Assembly: GCA_963575745.1 (NCBI GenBank)
Contig: CAUYUJ010015947.1
Coordinates: 108,501-172,500, forward strand
Direction: 5' to 3'
From: Prorocentrum cordatum
Taxonomy: Eukaryota > Sar > Dinophyceae > Prorocentrales > Prorocentraceae
Length of the DNA: 64,000 bases
Numbering within the stretch: position 1 is the stretch's first letter; each line of letters begins with the position of its first letter. A model generated the notes under the pieces. The model saw nothing but the letters and a program-made list of their open reading frames with translations, was not told the DNA's origin and searched no databases. The position numbers were made by a program, and so were the translations under genes. Positions 30,409 to 40,853 of this stretch are shown here, one piece after another.

Positions 30409-32409
30409 ATTACCCTGTGACGTACCCAACCCATTTGTACAAATGGAAACGAGGAGTTGGCCGAAACTTGCATGGACAATCAACTTGATGTGTAAACTAT
30501 TTGGGACACGCGCCAATGGCATGATGCGCAGGAGAACCATACAAAAACGAGGGGCGACAGCTACAGGCTCGAAAAGGACATGGGAAGTCGGGAACGCAGA
30601 GCAGGAGAAAAACGTGCGGGAAGCCGAACCATCAGCACGGCAGCAGCAGGGGGAAGGTGACTGCAGGAGGAGAACAAGGACGAAAGCGGCGTCTAATTTG
30701 AGTCTGCGGTGGGTACCCACTGTGCTGTGCCCCTCAGCAGCCCTCGAAAGTGGCGACAGTTTCACAGATCGCAGCCCCCCAGGGATGGCGAGGTCTAGTT
30801 TGAGTCTGCGGTGGGTACCCACTGTGCTGTGCCCCTCAGCAGCTTTCGAAAGTGGCGACAGTTTCACAGATCGCAGCCCCCCAGGGATGGCGAGGTCTAA
30901 TTTGAGTCTGCGGTGGGTACCCACTGTGCTGTGCCCCATCAGCAGCCCTCGAAAGTGGCGACAGTTTCACAGATCGCAGCCCCCCAGGGATGGCGAGGTC
31001 TAATTTGAGTCTGCGGTGGGTACCCACTGTGCTGTGCCCCTCAGCAGCCCTCGAATGTGGCGACAGTTTCACAGATCGCAGCCCCCCAGGGATGGCGAGG
31101 TCTAATTTGAATCTGCGGTGGGTACCCACTGTGCTAGCATCCCTCGAACGTGGCGACAGTTTCACATATCGCAGCCCCCCAGGGATGGCGAGGTCTAATT
31201 TGAGTCTGCGGTGGGTACCCTCTGTGCTGTGCCCCTCAGCAGCCCTCGAAAGTGGCGTTAGTTTCACAGATCGCAGCCCCCAAGGGATGGCGAGGTCTAA
31301 TTTGAGTCTGCGGTGGGTGCCCACTGTGCTGTGCCCCATCAGCAGCCTTCGAAAGTGGTGACAGTTTCACAGATCGCAGCCCCCCAGGGATGGCGAGGTC
31401 TAATTTGAGTCTGCGGTGGGTACCCACTGTGCTGTGCCCCTCAGCAGCCTTCGAAAGTGGCGACAGTTTCACAGATCGCAGCCCCCCAGGGATGGCGAGG
31501 TCTAGTTTGAATCTGCGGTGGGTACCCACTGTGCTGTGCCCTTCAGCAGCCCTCGAAAGTGGCGACAGTTTCACAGATCGCAGCCCCCCTAGGGATGGCG
31601 AGGTCTAATTTGAGTCTGCGGTGGGTACCCACTGTGCTAGTAATTTGAGTGTGCGGTGGGTACCCACTGTGCCGTGCCCGTCAGGTGCCCTCGAAAGTGG
31701 CGACAGTTTCACAGATCGCAGCCCCCCACGGATGGCGAGGTCTAGTTTGAGTCTGCGGTGGGTGCCCACTGTGCTGTGCCCCTCAGCAGCCCTCGGAAGT
31801 GGCGACAGTTTCACAGATCGCAGCCCCCCAGGGATGGCGAGGTCTAATTTGAGTCTGCGGTGGGTACCCACTGTGCCGTGCCCGTCAGCAGCTTTCGAAA
31901 GTGGCGACAGTTTCACAGATCGCAGCCCCCCAGGGATGGCGAGGTCTAATTTGAGTCTGCGGTGGGTACCCACTGTGCTGTGCCCCATCAGCAGCCGTCG
32001 AAAGTGGCGACAGTTTCACAGATCGCAGCCCCCCATGGATGGCGAGGTCTAATTTGAGTCTGCGGTGGGTACCCACTGTGCTGTGCCCCTCAGCAGCCCT
32101 CGAATGTGGCGACAGTTTCGCAGATCGCAGCCCCCCAGGGATGGCGAGGTCTAATTTGAATCTGCGGTGGGTACCCACTGTGCTGTGCCCCCCAGCAGCC
32201 CTCGAAAGTGGCGACAGTTTCACAGATCGCAGCCCCCAGCAACCCTCGAAAGTGGCACAGGGATGACCAGGTAGGAGGCAGGCTGGCACGCAGCGACGAG
32301 CGAGGTAGGAAGGAGGGAAGGAAGGAGGGAAGGAAGAAGGGAAGGAAGGAGACGCGCGAGCAGTGCTCTATTCAAAACGAGAACCCAACGCAGGAGGGTT
32401 GGGAAAAAA
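30409..32409 (+). mobile_element. Composite element with 102-bp satellite, copy 2
   Basis: The same leader (30409-30690), about fifteen 102-bp units (30691 to about 32250) and tail as 24468-26156. The leaders differ at only a few bases. More units and fewer small deletions than copy 1; one shortened unit lies near 31131-31145 and an irregular one near 31639. The tail contains an extra GGAAGGAGG stretch. The difference in unit number shows that the satellite changes length independently of its flanks. Confidence 0.85.
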
Positions 32410-32567
32410 CACGACGGGCGGTTTTTCGTTATTTTCGGCCTCCGGGGGACCTTCCCGGGCCTCGGGACCGTCAAAAAACGATTCAGGATGAAAAGCCGGT
32501 CCTGGGGAATGGGTCCAGACCTCTGGGGGTCGACGTTGTGAAAAAATCACGACGTCGGGGGTCTGGG
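32402..32567 (+). mobile_element. CCCAGACC...GGTCTGGG repeat, joined to composite tail
   Basis: Begins at AAAACACGACGGGCGG within the GGGTTGGGAAAAA end of the composite element and ends GGGGGTCTGGG. It is followed directly by GTAAGTCGGGCATGTCCCTC, the end motif of another family (44492, 52482). Three families abut here. Confidence 0.65.
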
Positions 32568-32687
32568 TAAGTCGGGCATGTCCCTCTACAGGAGGAATGT
32601 TCAGGATGGCCGTCCCCATCCCTATCCACATCCCCATTTTGATCTCAGGCATCTGGCCGCTCCAACTTTTCCGAGGCGTGGGCCCCG

Positions 32688-32785
32688 GAGGTCCGGACCC
32701 CTTCCCCGGGGCCGGCTTTCGTCCCGAGTCATTTTTTGGAGGTCCCGAGGCCCGGTCAGGGCCCCCAGATGGCCGAAAGCTGCCC
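32688..32785 (-). mobile_element. Partial CCCAGACC...GGTCTGGG repeat, reverse orientation
   Basis: Read on the minus strand it contains AAAAAATGACTCGGGACG, CCGGCCCCGGGGAAGGGG and TCCGGACCTCCGG. A further partial reverse copy is at about 43335-43395. Confidence 0.5.
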
Positions 32786-32889
32786 CCGTCCCGCCGCTCC
32801 CATGTTTATGGAGCGTCGGGCCTCTGGGCATGGCCGTCCCCATCTCTAGCCCCCCTGATATTCGACGCTGCAAGAACTTGCAACATCGC

Positions 32890-33050
32890 AAAGGACAGGC
32901 CTCGTAAAAAAATAGCGAACACTCATGCCACATTCATCTGTCAACGCCTCCCCCTCCCCCCAATGTTCAAAGTTGGCGGTGGGTCTGATGAGTCGCACCT
33001 CGTCCGCAGTTTCCCCCGCGCGTGCCAACTTTGAGTTTGGGGGGCACGGG
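32890..33050 (+). repeat. Dispersed repeat, GTGCCAACTTTGAGTTTG family
   Basis: Aligns by eye with 51315-51460: GCGAACAC..ATGCCACA, a CCCC-rich part, GGCGGTGGG, TGCACG/TCGCAC, GTGCCA(A/G)C..TTGAGTTTG. A ~150-bp element with two diverged copies. Confidence 0.5.
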
Positions 33051-34080
33051 GGGTGTTCACTAATTGTTTCCCTCTACCGGATCACGCCCAGGCCCCCTGA
33101 CCCCATCTTTCTGCATCATTTATTCGAGCCGGATCGACTTGTGAGGGTCCCGGGGCCCGAAAGCGAGCTAACGCGCCCGTTGTGAACGAGCGGCAGCGCC
33201 AGGACCCTGCAGGGTCGAGCGAGACGACGGCGCCGGGCCCCAAGACCTGTGCTGGGGCGCTCTCTGGCCGGGATCTCGGGGCGCCCCAGGGGCCTCGGGA
33301 GACCCAGTGAGGGACGAAGGCGTCCAGAATGTTCCAAAAAAAGACGACGACGACGTACCCCGATCCGTAACTACCCCCATCCCCTCTGCCTCCCATCCCT
33401 GAGCCCGACTTTGCCCCCGTCGTGGGCCTCCCACCGTGCCCCTCCCCCCCGTCGCGTGTCTACAACCCTCGTCAAAATTAACTTCCAAAATGTCTTACGT
33501 GGCTGAACTGTTTGTGGGGAGATACTGGACAGAGTGGCGGTGACTGCGTGGTACTTGTATGCGCCGCCCCTCCAATGTCGGTCATCATCAAACTTCCGAG
33601 TCGTTCCAGTCAGACCACTTTTGCCCTGGCCCCGACATTGGAGGGTCGTCTATCGACATTGAAGGGCGCGCCGACATCGCAGGGGCGTGGTCGCCATTTT
33701 TGAGGTTCATTTTGACGAGGGTAGTAGTTACCCTGCCGTCTCCCCCCCCAGCGTGACCCTCCGTCGTGGCCGCGTGAAGACGTCTCGGACCTTCTGCCGC
33801 AAGGCAGGCTCCTTTTTTTCAAATGCGAGCTCCACAGAAGTCTCTCTCTCTCTCTCTCACTCTGCCTCCGAAGGAGAAGAAGTAAGAATAATATGAAGAA
33901 GAAGAAGAGGAGGAATAACAATAATACAATAACACAAACAGAAGCACTGGGGTTGAACAAGAGGAAACCCCAAGCAGTGGATTTTAGAATTTGTCGCAGG
34001 TGCCTGAATCGGCCTTCCTCCCGCCGTAGTCGAATTCAAATATACGTCTTAGTCCAGTCTGGTTGTTATATGGTCTTCTC
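33051..34080. other. No recognised gene
   Basis: GC-rich then purine/pyrimidine-biased DNA with a (TC)n run at 33840-33860 and a GAAGAAGAAG run at 33893. Frames are short and open on both strands. Near 33560-33700 a TCGTC/GACATT-rich part shows short inverted repeats. No family is recognised. Confidence 0.35.
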
Positions 34081-34081
34081 T

Positions 34082-34185
34082 TTCTCTTTCTTTCTTTCTC
34101 GCTCTCTCTCTCTCTCTCTGTATGTGTGTGTGTGTCTCTCTCTCTCTCTCTCTCGCTCTCTCTCTCTCTATTCCTCTTCCTATAT
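34082..34185. repeat. (TC)n microsatellite
   Basis: TTTC and CT dinucleotide runs interrupted by TGTGTGTGTG. A similar block is at 36330-36505. Confidence 0.9.
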
Positions 34186-34329
34186 TTTCACAAGCTGGGG
34201 GGGGGGAACCCCCCCACCCCTCCCTCCAAAACCGGACCCCCAGGATCCAGGGTTTCCGGGCCCCCCGGACACCGCTGCCGAAGGTCCCCCGGCTTGTCCT
34301 GGACCTCCCAGGGCATTTAGCCGGGTTTT

Positions 34330-34790
34330 GCCAGCAGACCCCGAGCGATCAGAGCGGTGATCAGAGAGGCCGAAGAGATACCCAAGACAGCACAGGAGCG
34401 CCCCAAGAAGGACCCAGATGGCCTCTGGAGGCCCCCAGGACGGCCCAGGATGCCCTCAACAGGACTCCCAGAACGCAGAAATCGCTTCATCCCCTTAGAA
34501 ACGAACATTTTCAGCAGATTCGCTGTTCGGGTCTTAGCAGCGTCCTAAACAGCCAAAAAGGCTTCCAGTATCACCCCAAGACGGTCCAAGAGACCCCCTG
34601 GAGAGCCTCTTGACGGCCTGGATGGCCCCAAGGCTGTCCAAAGATGCCCCAAATTTGCCAAGGGAGGCCACCAGGAGGGCCACGTAGCCCCCGTAAGCTC
34701 CCTAGAGGGCCCAAGCTCCCCAGCACGGCCCAAGATGGCCCCAGGACGGCTCGAGATGGCCCCTAGTTGTCCCACCTGGGCTCCAACACT
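34330..34790 (+). repeat. CCCAAGACGGCC minisatellite with conserved core
   Basis: Degenerate CCCAAGA-GGCC units, with the core found upstream of the array gene at 34473-34550 (ATCGCTTCATCCCCTTAGAA, ACATTTTCAGCAGATTCGCT, AGCAGCGTCC). No relic spliced leader and no gene follow it here. Confidence 0.65.
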
Positions 34791-34954
34791 AGGCCCGCAC
34801 GGCGTGTTTCACCAAACTGACCCGAATCCCGCGTTCGCAAACACATTTCCCAGAAGGGGCCAAATTTCCAAGGCCACTATGGATGGCCCGAACGACAAAC
34901 ATATGCAAAACCTCAAGGACCAAGGTTCATGGCGCGAAGTGCCAATCCAGTCTT

Positions 34955-35150
34955 GTATGCATGTATGTATGCATGCATGTCTGTATGTGTATGTGTATGT
35001 GTATGTGATAAGATATACAGAGAGAGTAATCCCTGTAGACTCGGGGGCATATATATATATATGTATATATATGTGTGTGTAGATATACGTATATAAACAA
35101 TACATAGAAGTGTATATACATATATATACACATACACACGACTGCATTGG
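34955..35150. repeat. (TATG)/(TATA) microsatellite
   Basis: TATG, TGTA and TATA repeats. It is followed by an 80-bp stretch containing GGCGCTTCGCGCCATGCGCC that echoes CATGGCGCGAAGTGCC at 34930, an inverted pair around the array. Confidence 0.8.
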
Positions 35151-35597
35151 CGCTTCGCGCCATGCGCCTTGTTCCGGACGCTTCCCCGGCAAAGCAAGCA
35201 ATCATCGTTTGCTTCAGCACCGTTCCTCATGGGAGGAGGTAGGGAGAAAAGTTTCGTCTGGCTTTTCATCTGCCACCTCCAAACCAAGGTTTATCCCTAC
35301 CCATCCCTTCCTCCTCCTTTCCTCCTCTTCCGCCTCCTTCGGTGGTTGAATCCATCATTTGAGCAAGTAAGGAGCGGTACCATGATACGCCGAAGAAGTC
35401 GCAGTAGCTCTGAACGAATCGATGTTTGGTCGCTTCTTGAATGCCCGGAGGGCTCCAGGCACTCAGGAAATCTTCGATCGTCGAACTTCGAATCTAGATT
35501 CATTGCCTGTCTCTCCCGATCGAGGAATTCAAATTTCGAGCCTCCAGCGTGGAACCAAGATCGTCGGGTCAGCTCGATGTACTTCGTAGGAGAACGC

Positions 35598-36080
35598 CGT
35601 CTGGGCTTTTTGGCTCTTTTGGGCCGTCCTGGGGCTTTCTTGGGCCGTCTTGGGGAGCTGTGGCCCTCCAGAGGTCTTCTGAAGCTATCTAGGGCCCTCT
35701 TGGGGGCCTCCAGAGGCCTTCTTGGGAGTCCCCCATGGCTTTCGTGGGTCTCTCTTGGGAGCCTTCTGGGGGCATCTTGGGCTTCTTGTGGGCAGTCTCG
35801 GGGCTCTCTCGGGCAGTCTTGGGGCCTTCTTAGGCCGTCTTCGAACCCTCTGGGGGGCCTCTTGGGCCGTCTTGGGGCGATATCGGGGGCCCGTCGGGCC
35901 GTCTTGAAAGCTACGAAGATTCAAAAGCGGATCTGCTAAAATTTTACATTTTCTAAAGGGAATAGGGCGATTTGTGCTTCTTCGGGGCTCTCTTGACGGC
36001 CTCTTGGTGCGTCTTGGGGGCCTCTTGGGCCATCTTCGGGCCATCGGGGTTCCTCTTGGAGCGCTCTTGTGTTATCTCAA
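35598..36080 (-). repeat. CCCAAGACGGCC minisatellite, reverse orientation, with core
   Basis: GGCCGTCTTGGGG units, the reverse complement of 34330-34790, so the two blocks form a long inverted pair about 1 kb apart. The core is at 35898-35985 on the minus strand (ATTCCCTTTAGAAAATG, TTTTAGCAGATCCGC). Confidence 0.65.
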
Positions 36081-36329
36081 ATGATTCTTGCGCCTCTCCG
36101 ATGACACCTCTGATCGCCTTGAGTCTGCTCGCAAGGCCCGGCCTGGCGCCCGGAAGGGCCAGCGGACCCTTTCCAACGGCGTCCAGGGGGCCGCCGAGAC
36201 GTCCGAGGGCGTCCGGGGCGTCCGTGGGGGAGTGTCCGGTTTATGGGGAGGGTCTGGGTAATTGAAGTACAAGAATAGGATGATATGTGTATACATACAC
36301 ATACACATATGTACGTACCTAGACGCACT

Positions 36330-36505
36330 TGTGTTCCCTCTCTCTCTCTCTCTCTCTTTCTATATATATATATAGCTCTCTCTCTCTCTACTCCTCCTCT
36401 CTCATTATTTCGTTACCATCGTTGTTTGGTTATTTCTCTTTTTTCCAATCTCTCTCTCTCTTTTTTTTTTTTTCTCTCTCTCTCTCTCTCCTTCTCTCTG
36501 TACAT
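36330..36505. repeat. (TC)n microsatellite block
   Basis: CT dinucleotide runs, a TATATATATA run and a T13 run. Confidence 0.9.
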
Positions 36506-36790
36506 ATCGGAGGTTGGGGTGACATCGCAGTGGCATGGAGACCCCCCCACTGGGATATTGGTTTAGGATTCACGTTCGTGTCGCGCGTGCGGGCGAGGCG
36601 AAGCTGCGCGGGTGGGCGAGAGGAATGAACTCGTCGTTGCCAGGGCGAAGCCGAATCAAACGTTGCGGTCCACCGTGTTGGCCAGCAGTAGCCCTGTGGT
36701 GTCCCGCTTGTGTTCGGAAAGTGTCCCGATGGTGTCCCGTGGTGTCCGCGGGTGTCCCGTGCTATGATATTTGCGACGCAACGTCATGCT
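36506..36790. other. No recognised gene
   Basis: Mixed sequence with a short GTGTCCCG(A/T/C)GGTGTCCCG repeat at 36700-36765. No convincing frame. Confidence 0.35.
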
Positions 36791-36799
36791 AGCGATAGT

Positions 36800-37360
36800 G
36801 AAATGTGCGGTCGATACTGGGATCTATTGAATGAAATCGAAAGTGAAATCGATTGTGAGGACGATCGTGAAATCGATAGTGAGATTGGTAGTGAAGTCGA
36901 TTGAATGAGATCGATCGTGAGATCGATACCAGGATCGATAGTGAGATCGATAGTGAGATGGATAGTGGTATCAATTGAGTGGGATCGATGGTGAGATCGA
37001 TCGATAGATCGATCGTGTGTTCGATAGTGATATCGATGATGATATCGATTGAATGAGATCGATCGTGAGGACGATAGGAAGATTAATTGTGATATCGATA
37101 GTGGCATCGATGATGACATCGGTAGTGAGACCGATAGTGAGAGCGATCGTGAAATCGATCGTGCGATCGCTCGTGAGATCGATCGTGAGATCGATGGTGA
37201 GATCGATGCTGCTATGAATAGTGTGATCGGCAGTAAGATCGATAGTGGGATCGATAGTGATATCGAGAGTGAGGTCGGTAGTGAGATCGACTATGATATC
37301 GGTTGGATGAGATGGATGGTGAGATCGATAATGACATCGATAGTGAGATCGACCGGGAAC
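36800..37360 (+). repeat. GATCGATAGTGA minisatellite
   Basis: About 45 degenerate copies of a 12-bp GATCGATAGTGA unit (variants GATCGATCGTGA and GATATCGATAGT). The block is moderate in GC and unusually dense in GATC and ATCGAT sites. The unit is a multiple of three, so frames stay open on both strands without meaning. Confidence 0.88.
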
Positions 37361-37384
37361 CCGGGACCCAAACATAGAAACCTT

Positions 37385-37515
37385 GGGAACCCCGCCCCCC
37401 CGCCGCCCACCGAACCCCGCCGCCCACCGAACCCCGCCGCCCACCGAAATCGGCCCCGAACCAGAAACCGGGAACTGGGGAACTCGGAACCAGGAACCCG
37501 GGAACCCGGCCAACC
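37385..37515 (+). repeat. CCCGCCGCCCACCGAA short repeats
   Basis: Three direct copies of CGCCGCCCACCGAACCC at 37399-37450, then a GGGAACC(C/G)GG series to about 37512. Confidence 0.75.
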
Positions 37516-37588
37516 GCCGACTTTCGCCGAATCTTCCAATATCCGCTAGGACTCCTTTAGTGAAAGTGCTGATTGGGGAATAAACTTT

Positions 37589-37726
37589 GGGCGCTCCGCG
37601 CGGACCTCTTGGATCTGCGCTGGGCCCGCCCCGGCGGCGCCTCCGGCGCCGCCCCTGGCGCGCTCTGCGCGCCAGGGAGGAGGGTTCAGCGCAGATCCAA
37701 GAGATCCGCGCGGAGCGTCGTAAGTT
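37589..37726. mobile_element. Foldback element, CCGCGCGGA...TCCGCGCGG family, copy 1
   Basis: Left arm GCTCCGCGCGGACCTCTTGG with ATCTGCGCTG and right arm CAGCGCAGAT with CCAAGAGATCCGCGCGGAGC pair over about 32 bp. The middle has GGCGGCGCCTCCGGCGCCGCC and GGCGCGCTCTGCGCGCC, each self-complementary. Related copies: 37975-38115, 49852-49998 and a decayed one near 38375-38455. Confidence 0.8.
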
Positions 37727-37974
37727 TATACTTATGCCGTTGTCTCGTCCTCTGAGGGAGTCCTGTTTTTCGAATACGAGACCCACAGACGTCCCGGCCC
37801 TTTCTCGTCGGCGTGTCTCACAGCTCTCATCCTTATTTGACGCCCCCAGGGCCTGGTCAGGGCCCCCGCAGGCCGACTACGGGTAGGACAAATCCGCTAT
37901 GATGTTTCATGACGCGAGGGGTGTTGGCAGTTGAAGTTCTAGCTCTTCGTCGTGCAGCAGAAGTGGTGCGCATC

Positions 37975-38115
37975 TACATATTTTCAGAGGTCCGCGTGGG
38001 TCTCTCGGGTCGGCGCTAGACCACCTCGCCTGGCGCGCGAAGCGCGCAAGGAGCGGCGCTGGAGGCGCCGCCATAGAGGTCAGCGCTGTCCCGCTATATC
38101 TTCGCAGACCTCCAA
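37975..38115. mobile_element. Foldback element, CCGCGCGGA family, copy 2
   Basis: AGGTCCGCGTGGG... to ...TTCGCAGACCT ends, with GGCGCTAGACC / GGTCAGCGCTG and CTGGCGCGCGAAGCGCGC inside. Arms are more diverged than copy 1. It lies only 250 bp from copy 1. Confidence 0.65.
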
Positions 38116-38739
38116 CAGTCGATGTGTCTGCAACTTCTTTGATTTCTAGCTCTGCCACGAGCTGACCCCCCCGCACTGACTGCGAAGAATACGTGAACCT
38201 GCCTCCGTCACCTCCCGAAGCGCTTCACGTTCTGAGGGTTTTCGCCGTGTGTTGTGATTCGCTGTGCCTGTGTCCCAGCGTGGCTTGTCCGCAACTCGGA
38301 TCCGAGACGCCGCCGACCACCACGAGCGGCAAGAAGACGTACTCGAAGAAGAAAAAGCCTCATGAACAGAAGCTTTCGACGGTCCCCGCGGATTTCTTGC
38401 ATCTGCGCTGGACCCCTCTTCCCTGGCTCTCCCCAATCCCTGTCCGCTGACGTCGACGCTTCTTCCTGTGCCGATCGGCATCAGCGTCTTCCCTGGCTGC
38501 CCCCGCCGCGGCTCCTCCTCCTCATCCTCTTCCTTTCCGTGTTTCCTCCTACTCTACCTCCTGCTCCTGCTCCTCCTCCTCCTTCCTCCATCCCTCCCCC
38601 TAGTCCTCCTCCTCCTCCTCTTCCTCCTCCGTTCCTTGTCCTTATAGATAGCTCCTTCCTGTCGCACCCCGAGGGTGGTCGAAAAGGCGGGCCGGGCGTT
38701 TCGCTTAAGATTGCCCCACAATGCATGATCCTGAAGTCG

Positions 38740-39093
38740 CACATGTACAACAGTTTCACTGATGGAGGGCGGCCCGCTTTCAAAATGTGGTTCTCGCCAT
38801 AGCGCCGAGCACATTCGTTTTGTAAAGTTTGCAAGAGTTTCACGGATGGAGAGCGGTCCGTTTTCAACACGTGGTTTTCGTTGTAGATCGCTGTAGCGCC
38901 GCGCACACTCGTTTTGATAGTTTGCAAGCATTTCGCGGGTGGAAGGCGATTCCTTTTCAAACTGTGGCTCTCGTTTAGCGCCGCGTACATTCGTCTTGGG
39001 AGTTTGCAGCAGCTTCCAGGATGGAGGGCGGTTCCTTTTCAAAATGTGCTCTTGCCTTCGCGCCGCGCACATTCGTCTTCACATTCTGCGGAG
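38740..39093 (+). repeat. Four tandem ~80-95 bp units
   Basis: Each unit carries GGATGGAGGGCGG(T)CC, TTTTCAAAATGTGG, TAGCGCCGCGCACATTCGTTT and AGTTTGCA(A/G). Units have diverged by point changes and small indels. Both strands contain open frames; no family is recognised. Confidence 0.85.
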
Positions 39094-39284
39094 GTTCAAG
39101 AGTTCTCATGGGCAACGTCCCAGGAATGGTGTGTTGGCACGATGTCGGAGTGTCAGGGCGCAACAGTCACGTTGATTCGCGGTGTTGTAGTCCCGGGAAC
39201 GGTGTATCAATGTAGGAGCTTATGAAAAGGGAACTTGGAGGGAGGGCTTCTTGCAATACCGTTGATGAGTCTTGTGCTTACACT

Positions 39285-39505
39285 GGTCCTCCTCCTCCTC
39301 CTCCTCCTCCTCCTCCTCCTCCTCCTCCTCCTCCTCCTCATACCTCTTCCTTCTCATACCCCTTCCTCCCTCCTCATCCTCCTCCTCCTCCACTCCTTTC
39401 CTCCTTCTCCTCCTCCTCCTTTCCTCCTCCTCCTCCTCCTCCTCCTCCTCCTCCTCCTTTCCTCCTCCTCCTCCTCCTCCTCCTCCTCCTCCGCCTCCTT
39501 CGCCT
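39285..39505. repeat. (CTC)n arrays
   Basis: Two long nearly perfect CTC blocks with a mixed pyrimidine middle. Confidence 0.93.
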
Positions 39506-39511
39506 TCCTCC

Positions 39512-39655
39512 TTCGGCGCCGGGCGCGCCGCCGATCACCAGGAGAACCGGGGGAGGCCGTACGCGGCCGAGTGGGAGATGTGCGAGCCCCCGAAGTTCAG
39601 CGACAGCAGCGCGAGCCGCAGCCGCGGGCGCGGCGGCGGACGCAGGCCAGAGGGA
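39512..39655 (+). CDS. Candidate isolated exon with RS-like end
   Basis: About 47 codons encode GAGRAADHQENRGRPYAAEW, then EMCEPPKFSDSSASRSRGRG. Third positions are almost all G or C. It sits exactly between a 200-bp CTC array and a GGA array of opposite sense. The SRSRGRGGG tail resembles RNA-binding protein tails, but that is weak evidence. Splice sites cannot be fixed because the boundaries dissolve into the arrays. Confidence 0.28.
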
Positions 39656-39661
39656 GGGGGG

Positions 39662-39770
39662 GAGGGAGGGAGGGAGGAGGAGGAGGAGGAGGAGGAAGTA
39701 GGAGGAGGAGGAGGAGGAAGTGGGAGGAGGAGGAGGAGGAGGAGGAGGAGGGGAGGAGGAGGAGGAAACC
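39662..39770. repeat. (GGA)n array
   Basis: Purine triplets, the reverse complement of the CTC arrays 150 bp upstream, so the two could pair as a long hairpin. Confidence 0.92.
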
Positions 39771-40582
39771 GCCTCCAAGCTGGAATTTCGGCACCACCAT
39801 GTCGGCTCGATCCTTGCTCAACTTGGGAAAGGCTCCAGGGGTACATGAGCGTGCTAATGCAAGTCCTCCGCCAGGACATCTTGAAACGACATTGTCGTCT
39901 GTGGCATTTAGTTTTGACTTTCGCTGACGGGGCGGAGCACAAAGTGGAACAGCTGCTATCTTTAACGTGCCTGCTCCAAAGAGCGACTGAGTGGAGCGGG
40001 GAGGTGGAGGTGCGTCTTTTTACTGCTCACGTGCCTTCGGCATTTGACAGCTTGACCGTCCAGGCTGTGGAGGAGAGCTTCGGGTTTTGGGGCGTGCACC
40101 CAGCAATTGGCGCAGCGGTACTCCAGGAGCTTTTGGCGATGGAGGCTTGGCCCATTTTCGATGGAAAGCGTGCTGGATCTTCGTTCTGTTATAACAAGTC
40201 CATGAAGCAGGGTGGGTCTGACGCACCGTTTCTGTGCAATTGCGTCATTCGGAACAGATTAAGCCCATTGGTGCAATCTTGGGAGAGTCGAGGGCTTGGC
40301 GTTTCCTTAGGAAGCTGCTCTTATATCACGCACGCCATCTGTTCGGACACCTTGTACATTTTTGGCACAATAATTGCTGAAACGCACCTAATGTCACAGG
40401 AGTGCACGCGTGCCTTGAACGGAAGCGGCCTGCGCTGGACGCCAAGCAGGCAGCAACGGGCCAGTCGGTGCATTCGCTTTTTCTATCTTCCAGGACGGCG
40501 TCGAGATTGCGGTGCTGGTTGTCGACCGTATCGGCATGCTCGGTGGAAAGGTGTGCAGGGATGGGACGACAGACATGATGGT

Positions 40583-40637
40583 CCAAAACCGACTCCGCAA
40601 AGCGACGGGCCCCGTCGCTTTGCGGAGTCGGTTTGGC
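40583..40637. repeat. Near-perfect hairpin inside the RT pseudogene
   Basis: 22-bp arms ACCGACTCCGCAAAGCGACG(GG) at 40588-40609 and their exact complement at 40611-40632 with a one-base loop, extended by CCAAA/TTGG. Too perfect to be old, so a recent insertion or a local inverted duplication. Confidence 0.9.
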
Positions 40638-40805
40638 CCAATCTGATTTTTGTTGAACCCTAGTTGACTCCAAGATTGTGTCAATATGGTTCGAATCTGA
40701 CTCCGATGCGTTTCTTCCTTCTCCCCTTGCTCTTGGCTTGGGCCAGTGGGACGGATGGGGGTGCTGTCCCTCCACCCCCTCGTCGTCGACTTCTTCCTCC
40801 TCCCC

Positions 40806-40820
40806 CTCGTCCTCGTCGCC

Positions 40821-40852
<32 letters not shown>

Positions 40853-40853
40853 T
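40806..40853. repeat. (GTC)n array inside the RT pseudogene
   Basis: CGTCGTCGTC triplets preceded by CTCCTCGTC variants. Confidence 0.9.

Noticed and set aside
24751-32250. A gene family encoding SNLSLRWVPTVLCPSAALES-type repeats
   Set aside because: Both strands are equally open because the unit is 102 bp, and several units carry frameshifting indels. Kept only as a low-interest finding.
36800-37360. CRISPR-like array
   Set aside because: The 12-bp unit repeats without unique spacers, in a eukaryotic genome.
39285-39505. Ser/Leu/Pro-rich ORFs over CTC, CCT and GGA arrays here and elsewhere
   Set aside because: Triplet arrays are open in all frames; such ORFs carry no information about genes.
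40680-40700. tRNA B-box (GGTTCGAATCT)
   Set aside because: No A-box or cloverleaf could be placed around it; the stretch belongs to the RT relic region.
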